Source: Candidatus Bathyarchaeota archaeon (GTDB lineage: Archaea > Thermoproteota > Bathyarchaeia > Bathyarchaeales > Bathycorpusculaceae). Taken from it: a DNA stretch of 64,000 bases. The translations under genes and the position numbers were made by a program. Where the stretch lies: assembly GCA_026414485.1 (NCBI GenBank), contig JAOAIX010000005.1, positions 42,061 to 106,060 of the forward strand. Direction: 5' to 3'. Positions within the stretch are counted from its first letter, which is position 1. The number at the start of each line of letters is the position of its first letter. The notes below the pieces were generated by a model that ran no database searches, was not told the origin of the DNA, and saw nothing but the letters and a program-made list of their open reading frames with translations. Below are positions 1-10,700 of the stretch, piece after piece.

Positions 1-1
1 A

Positions 2-358
2 GGAAAACCTACAGCCTACTACTTCGGCTACAGCACCGTCTCGCCACCAGCAGACAAACTGCTTCACGAAGACGACATGATTCACATAGGAAAACAAACC
101 CTTTCAGTTATACACACTCCCGGCCACACCAACGGTAGCATCACCCTCAAAGGCAAAACACAAGCCTACACAGGAGATACACTATTCGCTGGCTCCATTG
201 GCCGCACAGACTTCCCAGAAAGCAACAACAGACTCATGCAGCAAACTTTAAAGAAACTCCAAACACTCCCTGACAACATTATCATCTACCCTGGCCATGG
301 TCCTCCTACTGCCATGCAGCAGGAAAAACAAACCAACCCCTTCCTTACAAATCTATAG
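2..358 (+). CDS. MBL-fold metallo-hydrolase, C-terminal part (5' end outside window)
   Basis: The frame is open from base 2, so the gene begins upstream of the window. The visible part has the late motifs of a glyoxalase-II-like metallo-beta-lactamase fold: HTPGHTNGS (zinc-binding His), TGDTLFAGSIGRTDFP (bridging Asp and the GRxD segment typical of persulfide dioxygenase/glyoxalase II-like enzymes) and YPGHGPPT (last zinc His). The N-terminal HxHxDH motif is not in view, so the substrate cannot be assigned; a small thiol-ester or sulfur hydrolase is plausible. The gene ends about 110 bp before the pilus cluster and is probably not part of it. Confidence 0.85.
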   Translation, partial: GKPTAYYFGYSTVSPPADKLLHEDDMIHIGKQTLSVIHTPGHTNGSITLKGKTQAYTGDTLFAGSIGRTDFPESNNRLMQQTLKKLQTLPDNIIIYPGHGPPTAMQQEKQTNPFLTNL

Positions 359-417
359 ACTCAAAACCTCTAAATTGTAGTCTTGTTCAACATTTCTCCA
401 ATAACGCATCGCGAGAC

Positions 418-471
418 ATAATATTTAATAAAACGGCGAAGCCACCCTAAACCTCGAGAGCGAACTTCGCC
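418..471 (+). promoter_or_regulatory. Probable promoter and inverted repeat of the pilus-like cluster
   Basis: An AT-rich TATA-like element (ataatatttaata, 418-430) lies about 45 bp before the ATG at 472. Downstream, a perfect 7-bp inverted repeat (GGCGAAG at 435-441 and CTTCGCC at 465-471) abuts the start codon. If transcription starts about 25 bp after the TATA element, the left arm lies upstream of the start, which suits an operator better than an mRNA hairpin. Function is inferred. Confidence 0.35.
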
Positions 472-2118
472 ATGTCTCCATCACGCCTGAAGATCCCCTC
501 CCATAAACCATCCTTCTCATTCCTCAAAAACATCAAGCTTACTTCACCATTCAAAAAGAAAATTAAAGAGGAAACACTTCCTCCTGTAGCTCCCAAACCT
601 GTCCTGCGCGGACTCAAAATTGTAGAGCGCTACCCCCTCTATGAGCCTTTCTCACATGTAGTGATTGTCCAAAACCCAAAAACAGGTGAACACAAATACA
701 TCCTCGACGAACTGCAACTCGACCAATTGGAAAAAAACGTTTACCACAAAATCTTGGAAGTGCTCCTCGCCGAGATAGAATCCCCAAAAGAAGAAATTGC
801 AGACCCACACAAATTTTTCACTCAATCAGCCAGACGAATCGTAGACAAATACCGCATCAGCCTTGGCTGGCTCCCAGACGTATCCTGGTCCAAAATTCTC
901 TACCACGCCGAACGTGACCTTGTAGGCTTTGGAAAAATCGACTCTCTCATGCGCGACCCCAACATCGAAGACATAAGCTGCGACGGCGTAAACAAACCCG
1001 TATATATTTGGCACCGCAATCACGAAAGCATCGAAACAAACCTCAAATTTGAAAGCGACGAAGCCCTCGACAACCTAGTGGTTAAACTTGTCCACATGGC
1101 AGGCAAACACGTAAGCAGCGCCTTTCCAATAGTCGACGCTTCGCTACCTGGCAAACACCGCTTGGCTGTAGCTTACAGACGCGAAATTACACCTTTCGGC
1201 ACAGCTTTTACCATAAGAAAATTCCGAGAAGACCCCTACTCCATGATCGACCTCATAAACATTGGCACCTTCTCCGAAGAAATGGCAGCTTACCTGTGGA
1301 TATGCCTTGAAAACCGCGCCTCCGTTATGGTTTTAGGCGGAACCGCTGCAGGCAAAACCACCGCCCTCAATGCTCTTGCATGCCTCGTCAAACCAGGCAG
1401 CAAAATTATGACTATAGAAGAAACAGCAGAACTTAACTTGTCTCATGAAAACTGGGTTTCACTCATCGCAAGGCAAAGCTACGGCTTAGGCGGAAGCACC
1501 GTCGGCGAGGTCTCTCTTTTTGACCTCGTGAAAACTTGTATGCGTCACAGGCCTGACCTACTGATTGTTGGCGAGGTTCGAGGTCAAGAAGCTTATGTTC
1601 TTTTTCAAGCGTTAGCAACAGGTCACGGTGGTATGTGTACTATGCACGCGGAAAATCTCAGCTCTGCCGTGAAACGTTTAACCCAGAAACCCATGGAAAT
1701 CTCTCCCGCTTATATCCCACTCATGAACATTGTTTTGTCCGTGCAGAGAGTCCACCTCATAAAGAACGGTGAAAAGAAAGCTTTCCGCCGTGTACTCTCA
1801 GTTAACGAGATTGCTGACTACGAGAAATATGTTCACACTTTCAAATGGGATCCTACCAAAGATACACATCTACCTTTTTTAGAAAACAGCATACAAATAA
1901 AGTCGGTAGCTGAACGACTTGGTATAACTCCTCAAGAAGTACTTAACGAGATGAGCAAGCGCAGAGACGTTTTACGCTGGATGAAAATAAAAAACATCCG
2001 AAGCTACAAAGACGTCGCCACAATAATCGCAGAATACTACTCAAGACCCAAACAATTTTACGAGAAAATCATGACCGGAGAGGAGGTAACGGCGTTTGCC
2101 GCTACTAGAAAAGCTTGA
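472..2118 (+). CDS. Type II/IV secretion ATPase (pilus assembly, TadA/GspE family)
   Basis: Cytoplasmic hexameric ATPase that powers assembly of type IV pilus-like filaments. The 548-residue protein has the family's Walker A (GGTAAGKTT, about residue 288), an Asp-box region around EETAELNL, the Walker B-like DLLIVGEVRG and the His-box region ATGHGGMCTMHAE. A roughly 140-residue N-terminal domain precedes the core, as in archaeal homologues. It is the first gene of a co-directional cluster; the next gene, the membrane platform, overlaps its 3' end by 23 bp, which indicates coupled translation. No motif separates pilus from archaellum or secretion function, but the pilin-like neighbours favour a pilus or surface-appendage system. 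Confidence 0.93.
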   Translation: MSPSRLKIPSHKPSFSFLKNIKLTSPFKKKIKEETLPPVAPKPVLRGLKIVERYPLYEPFSHVVIVQNPKTGEHKYILDELQLDQLEKNVYHKILEVLLAEIESPKEEIADPHKFFTQSARRIVDKYRISLGWLPDVSWSKILYHAERDLVGFGKIDSLMRDPNIEDISCDGVNKPVYIWHRNHESIETNLKFESDEALDNLVVKLVHMAGKHVSSAFPIVDASLPGKHRLAVAYRREITPFGTAFTIRKFREDPYSMIDLINIGTFSEEMAAYLWICLENRASVMVLGGTAAGKTTALNALACLVKPGSKIMTIEETAELNLSHENWVSLIARQSYGLGGSTVGEVSLFDLVKTCMRHRPDLLIVGEVRGQEAYVLFQALATGHGGMCTMHAENLSSAVKRLTQKPMEISPAYIPLMNIVLSVQRVHLIKNGEKKAFRRVLSVNEIADYEKYVHTFKWDPTKDTHLPFLENSIQIKSVAERLGITPQEVLNEMSKRRDVLRWMKIKNIRSYKDVATIIAEYYSRPKQFYEKIMTGEEVTAFAATRKA

Positions 2119-3802
2119 AGCGATATCTTTCCGCATATTCGGTCGCATGGCTCCAGTTTTCCTGAGGCATGTCTACCAATTCAAACTACCACTGGAGAAA
2201 GGTTTAGTCAAAATTTATCCTGCAACCTACGTATCTTTAATGCTTTTTACAGTAATACTAACAATTCCCATTTCAATAACAGCGGCTACAATCGCATTAG
2301 TCTACAATTTTCTGCCCTTAATGCTGCTGGTGCCCTTGCCACTGTTTGTTATGCTTGGTTTTATCGCTTTGCCGCTGTCTAAGGCAAGCGATAGAGCAAA
2401 CAACCTTGAACGGGAAATGCCCTTCGCTGCAGCATACGTTAGCGTTATGGCGTCAGGAGGCATTGCCCCTTATGCAAGCTTCAAACGCCTCGCTGAGGTC
2501 GACCTTATGCCTGCCATGCGCGGCGAAGCGCGGGAGATAATTAAGGATGTAGAAATTTTTGGAGTAGACCCGCTTACAGCTCTCGAATACGCAGCAAAAA
2601 AATCTCCACTGGATATATTCAAAGACTTTCTAGGCGGCTACTCTTCAACAGTCATTATCGGCGGCGATATTGGGCACTTTCTAGAACGCAAGGCCGAAGA
2701 CATCTTCAAAACACGTGCTTTGCGCGTTAAAGCTGCCGCAGAACGTCTTGGTATGCTGCTAGAGACATTCATAATAGTCATGGTCATGATGTCGCTGTGT
2801 TTCTACATCCTCTTTGCAGTAGACAACATTAACGGCGGTGGTGGCGCCTCAATGTACACGGGCATAATCATGTACACTTACTTGTTTACTCCTATGCTTT
2901 CAATGTTATTTGTTTATTTGGCACACAGCATGCAACCCAAAACCCCTCTCATAGAGATGCGCCCCTACAAGGTCTTCGGCATCTGCAGCATATTCGCTAT
3001 AATTCTGTTTTTGTTGATGACAAACTTCATCGGCGCAATTCCGCTCCCCTTTTTCAGCACTCTTCCACAAATGGGCATAGACCTGCCTGCAGCCGTTGCC
3101 ATCTCGCTGTTTGTTGCCACAGCGCCTGCAGCTGTTGTCCACATCCGTTTATCTAAACATAAAAACAGCATGGAGCAAGGTGTTACCAGTTTCCTACGAG
3201 ACTTGACTGAAATCAGAAAAACAGGTCTATCCCCAGAAAAATGCATCGAGAGTCTTTCAAAACGTGACTACGGCGCCTTCACCAAGGAGCTCCGCAAAAT
3301 CAGCTCTGAGATTTCTTGGGGCATACCAATAAAAAAAGTAATGATGGATTTCCTCAAACGAACGCGCAGCTGGATGGTGCAAATAGTCATGTTTCTGCTT
3401 GTGGAAACAATCGACGTTGGCGGCGGTACCATAGCTATGATCGAATCTCTTGCCCGTTTCAACAATTTAACACAAGAAGTGGAAAAAGAAAAGAAAATGT
3501 CAGTTCGCCCATACGTGATGATGCCTTACTTAGCTTCTATTCTTCTTGTAGCAACTACAATTATGATGCTTAGCTTCACCACAGGCTTTGGAGTGAACAC
3601 ATTAAGTACCACAGCACCAAAAGACACAAGCACTATAACCACCATATTCATAACTTCAGTTATTTTTCACAGCTACCTCATCGGGATAGTTGCAGGAAAA
3701 ATAAGCGATGAATCCATATCCTCAGGTTTCAAGCACGCAGCAATACTTGTCATAGTCGCTTTGCTAGCGGCTAAAATCATTCCACAATTCGTGAAGTTCT
3801 GA
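2096..3802 (+). CDS. Pilus assembly membrane platform protein (TadC/ArlJ-like, T2SSF)
   Basis: Polytopic inner-core protein that partners the upstream ATPase. The 568 residues contain two T2SSF-type units: soluble helical regions (around 95-200 and 370-460) each followed by hydrophobic helices (around 220-330 and 470-568), plus an N-terminal pair of membrane helices near 45-95. The two-unit length matches archaeal TadC/ArlJ-like proteins. The start is TTG at 2096, chosen because a strong GGAGAGGAGG ribosome site lies just upstream inside the ATPase gene. It cannot be told from sequence alone whether it works in adhesion pili or in secretion. Confidence 0.9.
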   Translation: MPLLEKLEAISFRIFGRMAPVFLRHVYQFKLPLEKGLVKIYPATYVSLMLFTVILTIPISITAATIALVYNFLPLMLLVPLPLFVMLGFIALPLSKASDRANNLEREMPFAAAYVSVMASGGIAPYASFKRLAEVDLMPAMRGEAREIIKDVEIFGVDPLTALEYAAKKSPLDIFKDFLGGYSSTVIIGGDIGHFLERKAEDIFKTRALRVKAAAERLGMLLETFIIVMVMMSLCFYILFAVDNINGGGGASMYTGIIMYTYLFTPMLSMLFVYLAHSMQPKTPLIEMRPYKVFGICSIFAIILFLLMTNFIGAIPLPFFSTLPQMGIDLPAAVAISLFVATAPAAVVHIRLSKHKNSMEQGVTSFLRDLTEIRKTGLSPEKCIESLSKRDYGAFTKELRKISSEISWGIPIKKVMMDFLKRTRSWMVQIVMFLLVETIDVGGGTIAMIESLARFNNLTQEVEKEKKMSVRPYVMMPYLASILLVATTIMMLSFTTGFGVNTLSTTAPKDTSTITTIFITSVIFHSYLIGIVAGKISDESISSGFKHAAILVIVALLAAKIIPQFVKF

Positions 3803-3848
3803 GAGGAGCGTAAATAACACGAGAACAAACCTATCTAAAGCAAATACG

Positions 3849-4685
3849 TTGCGAGTTGATAACCAAGGAGTCAGCCCAGCAATTTCCTCAGTCATCCTCA
3901 CCGCCGCAGTCGTTGTCATGGTTCTCGTGGCGATGGTTTACACCAATAGATTTCTGGATTCACGCATGGCAGAAAACGAATTTAACACCAATAAACAATT
4001 TATGCTAACTACAGGCCTACAACTTGACGATATAGCATGGACAATGGGACGCACCCAAACCATACGTTACTCTTCCCGTTTTGCCCAACTCAATTTTGAA
4101 CCAACAGTACTTCAATATTCCTTCGAGGTACTCCGCAACACAACATGGCAACAGGTTTTCACAGGTGAAACAGGAGTCATCCTATTTAATATGCCAATCA
4201 GTGCTTATACAATAGGAAACAACTATTTTGAGCGTATCTTTCCCTCAACAAATGGTTCCTTCCTTCAACATGGATCCTCTGCTCCCGTAAGCCATGTGTA
4301 CGTTATTGAAAAATTACCCATGCCGACAGGTAACTTCACTCGCGTTGTTGTTGTGCCTTCTCTTCGGGTGCTTCAATCAAAGATAGGCAACCAAAACTAT
4401 TTTAAATTCTATTTACCCATGCTGGAAGGCGGAACAAACCTCTGGCTTTCACAATCCGTCACTTTAACAGGCAAAAACGTTACCCAATATGTGCTCAGCA
4501 GTGTAAGTCAAGCCCGATTTAAAATAGGGTTTCCAAAAGCATCTGAAGGATTTGATTCTTCATTTTTTCCCTTTCAAAATACGTTGCAGGCTGGCTATTA
4601 TAGTTCCACCCTTGAGTTGCCGCCAAACTCAGTGGTAGAATTTTACGTGGGCGAAGTGAGGGTGTCAATGGGCTTGCACATATAG
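3849..4685 (+). CDS. Pilin-like secreted protein, Pilin_N type N-terminus
   Basis: A 278-residue protein with a very short charged leader (MRVDNQG) followed by VSPAISSVILTAAVVVMVLV, the hallmark of archaeal type IV pilin N-termini (Pilin_N/DUF1628 class). Cleavage is expected after the Gly of DNQG. The rest is a beta-rich extracellular domain of unknown fold with several N-x-T/S sequons. The start is TTG at 3849; the nearest ribosome-binding-like GAGGAG lies about 40 bp upstream, so the start is less certain than its neighbours. Its position after the ATPase and platform genes suggests a filament or tip subunit. Confidence 0.75.
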   Translation: MRVDNQGVSPAISSVILTAAVVVMVLVAMVYTNRFLDSRMAENEFNTNKQFMLTTGLQLDDIAWTMGRTQTIRYSSRFAQLNFEPTVLQYSFEVLRNTTWQQVFTGETGVILFNMPISAYTIGNNYFERIFPSTNGSFLQHGSSAPVSHVYVIEKLPMPTGNFTRVVVVPSLRVLQSKIGNQNYFKFYLPMLEGGTNLWLSQSVTLTGKNVTQYVLSSVSQARFKIGFPKASEGFDSSFFPFQNTLQAGYYSSTLELPPNSVVEFYVGEVRVSMGLHI

Positions 4686-4701
4686 CATATTGGTGATTGA
4701 G

Positions 4702-5184
4702 ATGGCACAAATAACAATAGAATACATGATTTTGATTCCGCTGCTAATTCTGCAGATATTCCTTTTCCCTTTAACCGTTGGTTGGATAATGAACACATGG
4801 GTCGATTCTCGTAGATCACTAGCACTCGAAGAAATCGCCAACCACATCGGTAGTTCAATTCAGCAGATATATTTCTCTTTAGATCATGCCTCCATATCCG
4901 CGGGTAATCTAACTAGTAAACTGGATGTGCCACCATCCATAGAAGGTTATTGCTATTGTGGAAACGCTACAATACGACAAGTGTTAGAGCCAGAGCTTAA
5001 CGGAAGCAAAATTCTGGACATAACTCTCAATTTAGTTGGGTTTGAAATCTCAGTATCAGCTACAGTTACATTAGGAAACAATGTTGAATGGCGCAATTCA
5101 TATTTCCTCAGCAACTCCACCCTCGCCTCTGTGACAGGCGAGAAATTTTCGAACGAAACAATCTTGATGCACTTTGGAATTTAA
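4702..5184 (+). CDS. Small pilin-like protein with QxxxEY class III signal
   Basis: About 160 residues. The N-terminus MAQITIEYMILIPLLILQIF carries the Q-x-x-x-E-Y pattern and following hydrophobic stretch seen in archaeal class III signal peptides of small pilins, so it is probably processed by the prepilin peptidase at 11151. The ATG at 4702 is preferred over the upstream TTG/GTG codons (4690, 4693) because GGTGA at 4692-4696 gives it a suitable ribosome site. The C-terminal 110 residues are polar, with a CYCGN motif. No closer family is recognised. Confidence 0.7.
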   Translation: MAQITIEYMILIPLLILQIFLFPLTVGWIMNTWVDSRRSLALEEIANHIGSSIQQIYFSLDHASISAGNLTSKLDVPPSIEGYCYCGNATIRQVLEPELNGSKILDITLNLVGFEISVSATVTLGNNVEWRNSYFLSNSTLASVTGEKFSNETILMHFGI

Positions 5185-5198
5185 CGGAGGAAATCACA

Positions 5199-6440
5199 AT
5201 GGCAAGTGCTTCAGTGGACCATATGATTTCCGTCACAGTCTTCTTAGCCGCAATACTGCTTTTTTCTAATATTTTTAGTCAAACCATTCAAACGGCAGTC
5301 ATCTATCAACAACACCGTTCTACAGCAACAAAATGTAGTGATATCCTCGACAGTTTGCTGCTTAACCCTGGAACCCCACCTTACTGGGCGCTTAGGAATT
5401 TAAACCCCTCCACGTTTGGCTTGCAAGATCCAGAGTTCACCCAGTATCAACTTAGTCCGTTTGCTCTTATGCGACTTATGCCCACCACTGACAACCCAGT
5501 CTACTATCCACAGTTGAATACAACATACAGCAACATAACGTTAGGGTTTGGGCAATCGCTTTTTGTACCCTACAATAAACTTGTTAATTATTCCACAGCA
5601 TCAAAATTGCTGGGGTTGAACAACACCTATGGCTTCAGCTTAACTTTAACGCCTCTCGTATCAGTAAACATAGCCGAGGTGGAGCCAGAGAAACCTGGCC
5701 AGTTAAAGTTACGAATACACGTCACTGGATCAGGTTTCCCTTTAGCTGGCGCCGCTGTCAACTATTGCTTTTTTATGATTAACGGGCGAGGTCGAGGTTC
5801 CTACCCCACATATTCAATTAAGTATAATATCACTTTTGCAGACGCCGCTGGCATAGCTTATCTGGTTTTTGACGATTTTGACAGATCTGCCTCGTTTCTT
5901 TTCATGGCGTATGCACATTTAGGCGGTTTAACAGGTATAGGTTACTACAATAACGTCACATATAGGGAAAGTTTTGTGGTTCCATTTGTATCCAACTTTG
6001 AAACAGGCGAAGTCATCTTAGCCCACAGCTGGGACGTCCACGCGGGCGATAATCCTGCAGAAATAGCTTTCAACGCTACATTCGTTTTGCTCAGCGAAGA
6101 CTACGCATTCCGTGAAATGCCCCTCAACAACGTTACTGGCAGAGTTGTGGGGAAACTTAACTATGGACAAGACCCCAAACACGCCTATGCGAATCTGACC
6201 ATAAGCACCAAAAGTAGTGGCGTCCTTATTGTGACCTATAGTAAAAGCCAACGGGAGAACGGCGCTGTTATTATGCCTTGGGGCATAAGTTCGCTGGCGT
6301 TTCCCGTCACTTTTGGAGGTGACTCCACCAATCAAGAGTGGGTTGCCACTGATATACGCCAGGTTACAGTTAATGGAATCGCCTACCAAGCGAAATTTTC
6401 ACTATGGAGTTTAGAAGGCTCTCAGGTGATTGGTTTATGA
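5199..6440 (+). CDS. Pilus-cluster surface protein with one N-terminal membrane/pilin helix
   Basis: About 413 residues from the ATG at 5199, which follows a clear GGAGG at 5186-5190; the longer open frame upstream overlaps the previous gene and is not needed. The N-terminus has a hydrophobic helix (DHMISVTVFLAAILLFSNIF) that could be a pilin-like or signal-anchor segment. The remainder is beta-rich and extracytoplasmic in character, with many N-x-S/T sequons (for example NNVTYR, NATFV). No enzymatic motif is visible. It overlaps the next gene at an ATGA-type junction, indicating an operon. Confidence 0.7.
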   Translation: MASASVDHMISVTVFLAAILLFSNIFSQTIQTAVIYQQHRSTATKCSDILDSLLLNPGTPPYWALRNLNPSTFGLQDPEFTQYQLSPFALMRLMPTTDNPVYYPQLNTTYSNITLGFGQSLFVPYNKLVNYSTASKLLGLNNTYGFSLTLTPLVSVNIAEVEPEKPGQLKLRIHVTGSGFPLAGAAVNYCFFMINGRGRGSYPTYSIKYNITFADAAGIAYLVFDDFDRSASFLFMAYAHLGGLTGIGYYNNVTYRESFVVPFVSNFETGEVILAHSWDVHAGDNPAEIAFNATFVLLSEDYAFREMPLNNVTGRVVGKLNYGQDPKHAYANLTISTKSSGVLIVTYSKSQRENGAVIMPWGISSLAFPVTFGGDSTNQEWVATDIRQVTVNGIAYQAKFSLWSLEGSQVIGL

Positions 6441-7777
6441 TGCGTACAGTTGAAGTCCTTATAGTTATCATCCTCATCACAGGAACCTTCATAACGAGTT
6501 CTTACTTTGCAGTGCTTCCTTGGCCCCGTCAAGTTTCCCCCGTTAATCTAAGACGATTGGCCTTAACTACCCTGCAAATTTTGGATTCAAATTACGATTT
6601 AAGCCGCGCTGCTTTCGACGTAAGTAATGAGTCACTCTGGGCCTGTCTTCATGTAGCACTTTCAGCTTCTTTACCTCCAAACGTTTTGTATAACTTGACC
6701 ATTTACGAAGTAGACAACTATGACCAAACGGGCGTAACACTTTACAATTCTCTGAAGTCGATTTCAAACGCAGAAAATTTAGGAGTAACTTCTGACGTCT
6801 CTTCATCTTTGGTTGCTTCTTCCAATGTGACTTTCAGTGTTACCCCTGAAAAGATAGGCGAACGCAGCGACGGCGTTACACTGTACATACTTAACTGCAG
6901 CGATGCCAACAGTTGGTGGACCACAGGTTACACCTCTGGCAGTTTAGTCTCCGACCTGTACAAGTTGCTGTCGCCTTTTTTTGTAACTACTGTATTTGTT
7001 CAAAATACAACTCAACTTGGTCAACTTCTCAATGGGACGACGCTATCAGGCGAAAAACTCCAAAACGCCGTTGTAATAAACCCCTTTGGGGAAGCAGTAC
7101 CAATTCCAGGCGGCTACTATTCAAGCGTTGGCGTAGGATATGACCCTCTACAAAGTTCTTATGCTCTGTATTGTTACACTTTAGGTCAAAAGGTTCTGCA
7201 GTACAACTGGACCTGGGTAAGCATAGTTGGCTACCCACTGTATTACGTTGGAAACACTGCAAAATTTCCAAATGAACAAAACGGCTGGGGAATCTACGGC
7301 ATGAAACAGGTGGGTCCAGCCGCCTTCAATGCTTTTCTTCAAGGCTTAGATAACCAAACCTACACTTTTTCTTCAAATTCAATAACCGGAAGCCCAACAG
7401 ACGTGATGTATCTGTCCTCTCAAACAATTGATAACTGCAATTACTATGGAATTTATCCAGCTCCCTACCAGACAGCCAACCGTGCCCTCCCAACGAGTAT
7501 ACTAAGCACGTACCACTTGAATGTTACAACCAAAATTTTTGATACGATAGGCAATTGGAATCCCGGCGCAGTTTATAGACACGAGGTCACTGTCAACGGC
7601 ACAAAATTTTTCCAAGGTGGCTTTTTGGCTTTAGGTCTAACCCGCACGCCTGACATCCGACTTACAGCTTTAGGTCTGCTCAGCGATTATAAGCCAAGAA
7701 AATACGCGGCTGACTATACCGATTATGGTACTTCACGTTTGGTAGTTTTGCAACTTGGCCTAGTGGGAGGAGTATAG
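6437..7777 (+). CDS. Pilus-cluster membrane-anchored surface protein
   Basis: About 446 residues from ATG 6437, which overlaps the previous stop and sits after an AGGTGAT ribosome site; an alternative in-frame ATG lies at 6404. The N-terminal helix VEVLIVIILITGTFITSSYF is followed by a large extracellular domain rich in Asn, Ser, Thr and Tyr. The family is not recognised. Order, spacing and the shared N-terminal architecture point to a minor pilin or filament-associated subunit. No coiled coil or catalytic signature was seen. Confidence 0.65.
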   Translation: MMRTVEVLIVIILITGTFITSSYFAVLPWPRQVSPVNLRRLALTTLQILDSNYDLSRAAFDVSNESLWACLHVALSASLPPNVLYNLTIYEVDNYDQTGVTLYNSLKSISNAENLGVTSDVSSSLVASSNVTFSVTPEKIGERSDGVTLYILNCSDANSWWTTGYTSGSLVSDLYKLLSPFFVTTVFVQNTTQLGQLLNGTTLSGEKLQNAVVINPFGEAVPIPGGYYSSVGVGYDPLQSSYALYCYTLGQKVLQYNWTWVSIVGYPLYYVGNTAKFPNEQNGWGIYGMKQVGPAAFNAFLQGLDNQTYTFSSNSITGSPTDVMYLSSQTIDNCNYYGIYPAPYQTANRALPTSILSTYHLNVTTKIFDTIGNWNPGAVYRHEVTVNGTKFFQGGFLALGLTRTPDIRLTALGLLSDYKPRKYAADYTDYGTSRLVVLQLGLVGGV

Positions 7778-7779
7778 CA

Positions 7780-10700
7780 ATGAACAACAAGGGTCAATTT
7801 TCCATAATTGCCGCGTTGTTCGTGGCAATAATCTTAGTTTCCTCCATTATGGTGACCTATTCGTCAATACGTTATAACTCTTACCAAAGTGAACCACAAA
7901 CTCTAAGCGCTATAGATGAAACAAACTTGGCTCTAAAACAAGTTTTAAGCTTCACCGTTGGCTACTATGGCTCAGTCCTGCAAGTTACAGGAAACGCCTC
8001 TTACGCTCGCCAACTAGCCAACAACTATTTAACCAGCGGTCTAGCGTATGTGGCCAGCATCCGTCCCGAATGGGGTGCTTCTTTTACTGTAGATTATTTG
8101 GATTTGAAGACAAACTGGTTCACAAACTCCAGCTTTAGTAAAGGAAAAACAACTATTACCTATGCCTTACCTGGTTTAGGTATAAGTGGAGTTACCTATT
8201 CAACATCCTGCAGTCTAGAGGTGAACATCTCAGCCTCCACATCAGGTCAAATGCGCCTAACCGTCTATAAAGACGAAAACCAGCCACTAAACAATTTAGG
8301 CAAACAATCCTTCAAGTTTTATCGTTACCGCTACTCCAACCTCACATGGGAACTGGTGGATCCGACAAGCACCCCTACATCTTTTGCAAACGGTACATAC
8401 TTGATTAATTCACCCCCTGAAATTAACCCCTCATCTTACTCTGTGAAAGTTACAGACACACGTGGCATCTCCGTTACGGCATCATCATTTAGCCACTACA
8501 CAGCATCATTGTTGTTTAACAGCACTTTTGTGGAAGGTGACTACGTGGACAGTTCCCCACCTGGCGTAGGTTTTCACAGCGACTTTACAGCACAGCAGTC
8601 GGCGCCTGACGAAGTTTATGATGTTTTAACAGAAGGAAACGTGGGAACAACCTCGCAGAATTACTATCCTTCTGCATCTGTCCCTTTTGGCTCAACAACT
8701 CTGTACAGTGGTACTCTTTCTGATTTGCAAAGTGACAACGGAGTATATATGAAGTTTCGCTCGTATGGCGTTGCCTTTGAGGGTTCAGCTACTTTCGGAT
8801 ACACAAATAGTGGCACAACTTATAGAAGCATAGAAGATACAATTCGAGGTTCAATTTTTCAAGCTCCTACAGGAGGACAAGCTCAAAGCATATCAGTCTA
8901 CTTATCGTGTAATAACAGAAAAGTTAAAGCCGCTATCTACTCTAACACCCACATCTTCGTTGCAAGTACAGAAGAAAAAACTGTCACAGCAACAGGACAA
9001 TGGGTTACCTTCAATTTTCCAGATCCAAAACCCGTTTTGATAGCGAATACAACCTACTTGCTTGTTGCATGGTCCGACTCTGGAAGTGGCAACGTCTACA
9101 TGTACTCTTCAAGCGGCTCTTCAGATCAAGGGCATCGGTTCAACAAGGCATACGGTAGCTGGCCCACATCGTCGAGTTTTTCTCATGAAAACACCATGTA
9201 CTCAATATACTGTACATACACTCCTGCAACAGCATATGCATGCGCAATTGAGTTCTCAGGCTGGTCAGATACAACTAACTGGGAGGAAATCTTGTGGTCT
9301 ATCGACAGTTCTGCCACTACAGATGTGAATGTTACGCTTCAGTTTTTCAACTTCCAAACAGAGCATTACGTAACCACGGGAGAAGGCTATTTCACAGCAA
9401 CTTTAAACACTACTGACTTGAAAATAAACCAACTAATCAAAACGAACCCCACCCAGTTCAGAGACATGCTTGGCGGCTGGAAAATAAAATTAACCGCTGC
9501 AAAAGTAACAACTACTCAATTTGAAGTCAACGTTGACCTCTTAACTTTCAGGCCGTCAGGTGCTGTGTACGAACTTAACCTTGAAGAACAGTGGACAACT
9601 TTAGACCTGACCCACACGACTCCCCGCCCTATACTCTGCATAAAAACCGGTCCATCTACAACTACAGACTTGAAGGTTGACGTCTGGCATAATGGTGTTT
9701 GGCATAATATTCTGACCGGTCTTGCCAGCAATACTTGGAATAACGTGTCCATTGCGGCATACTTGAACTCGCCTACATTTACCATACGTTTTCACACACT
9801 CCAAGATAAGATCCAAAATAGCTGGCAAATTGATTCCGTTTTGATTAGACCCGAATCAGACCAAACACTCTTTACCAGTTTAGACAACCCTGCTGCAACG
9901 GTAGCGGTGGAAGTCCTCCAAAACGGCACAATACGATGGCTAGGGCAAGACCTGCAACTTACAACTGAAGCACTTCCGATTCCACCTGTACCAGTGCGGG
10001 CTATCCATGTGAACCAAACCCTGCGTGACGGCAGAAATGTAGAAGTTCCCTTCCAAGTAGAAGACTGGGCTTCAGGATACACAGTGCCTCTGGGTCTAAC
10101 CAACAACGTTACGGTTTTCAGCAACAGACAGATGATAGTCTTCCTCGTAAACACTCAGACCACAAAGTTTACAATTTGGTGGAACGGCAGCGACCAAGCA
10201 ACCCAAACACCGTTGGCTTTCACAAACACCTGCTTCAACGATGATCCTGCTGCCAGAATCTTGAACAATGGTAAACTTAGATTAGAATTTGAATCCTCAG
10301 GCTTTACTATAACATCAATATCAGGAACAGAAACAATAATTACCAAATTAATGAGGATAAACAATGAAGAAGACACTACAGACCCAGAGTTGGCATACAC
10401 CGTATACAACGGTGTCATCCGGGATATCGTTCAAGGCGAAGCCGAATATTCCAACGGCGCCAACAATTGTCCAGACATCTATTCCCATATAGTTATAACT
10501 TTACCGGTTAATGCTACCTACTTCACCTATCAACTGCGTCTAATATTCATTAATTCAACAAAAAACAGAGTGCTAACTGACTTCTGTCTCGTTAAGCTCT
10601 TCTCACCTTCAGCTATAGACATCCAAACTGAAAACGGAACACACCTCAACTACCCACACGTAGTTAACGGGAATGGTACCTTCGTTAACTATAATCACCC

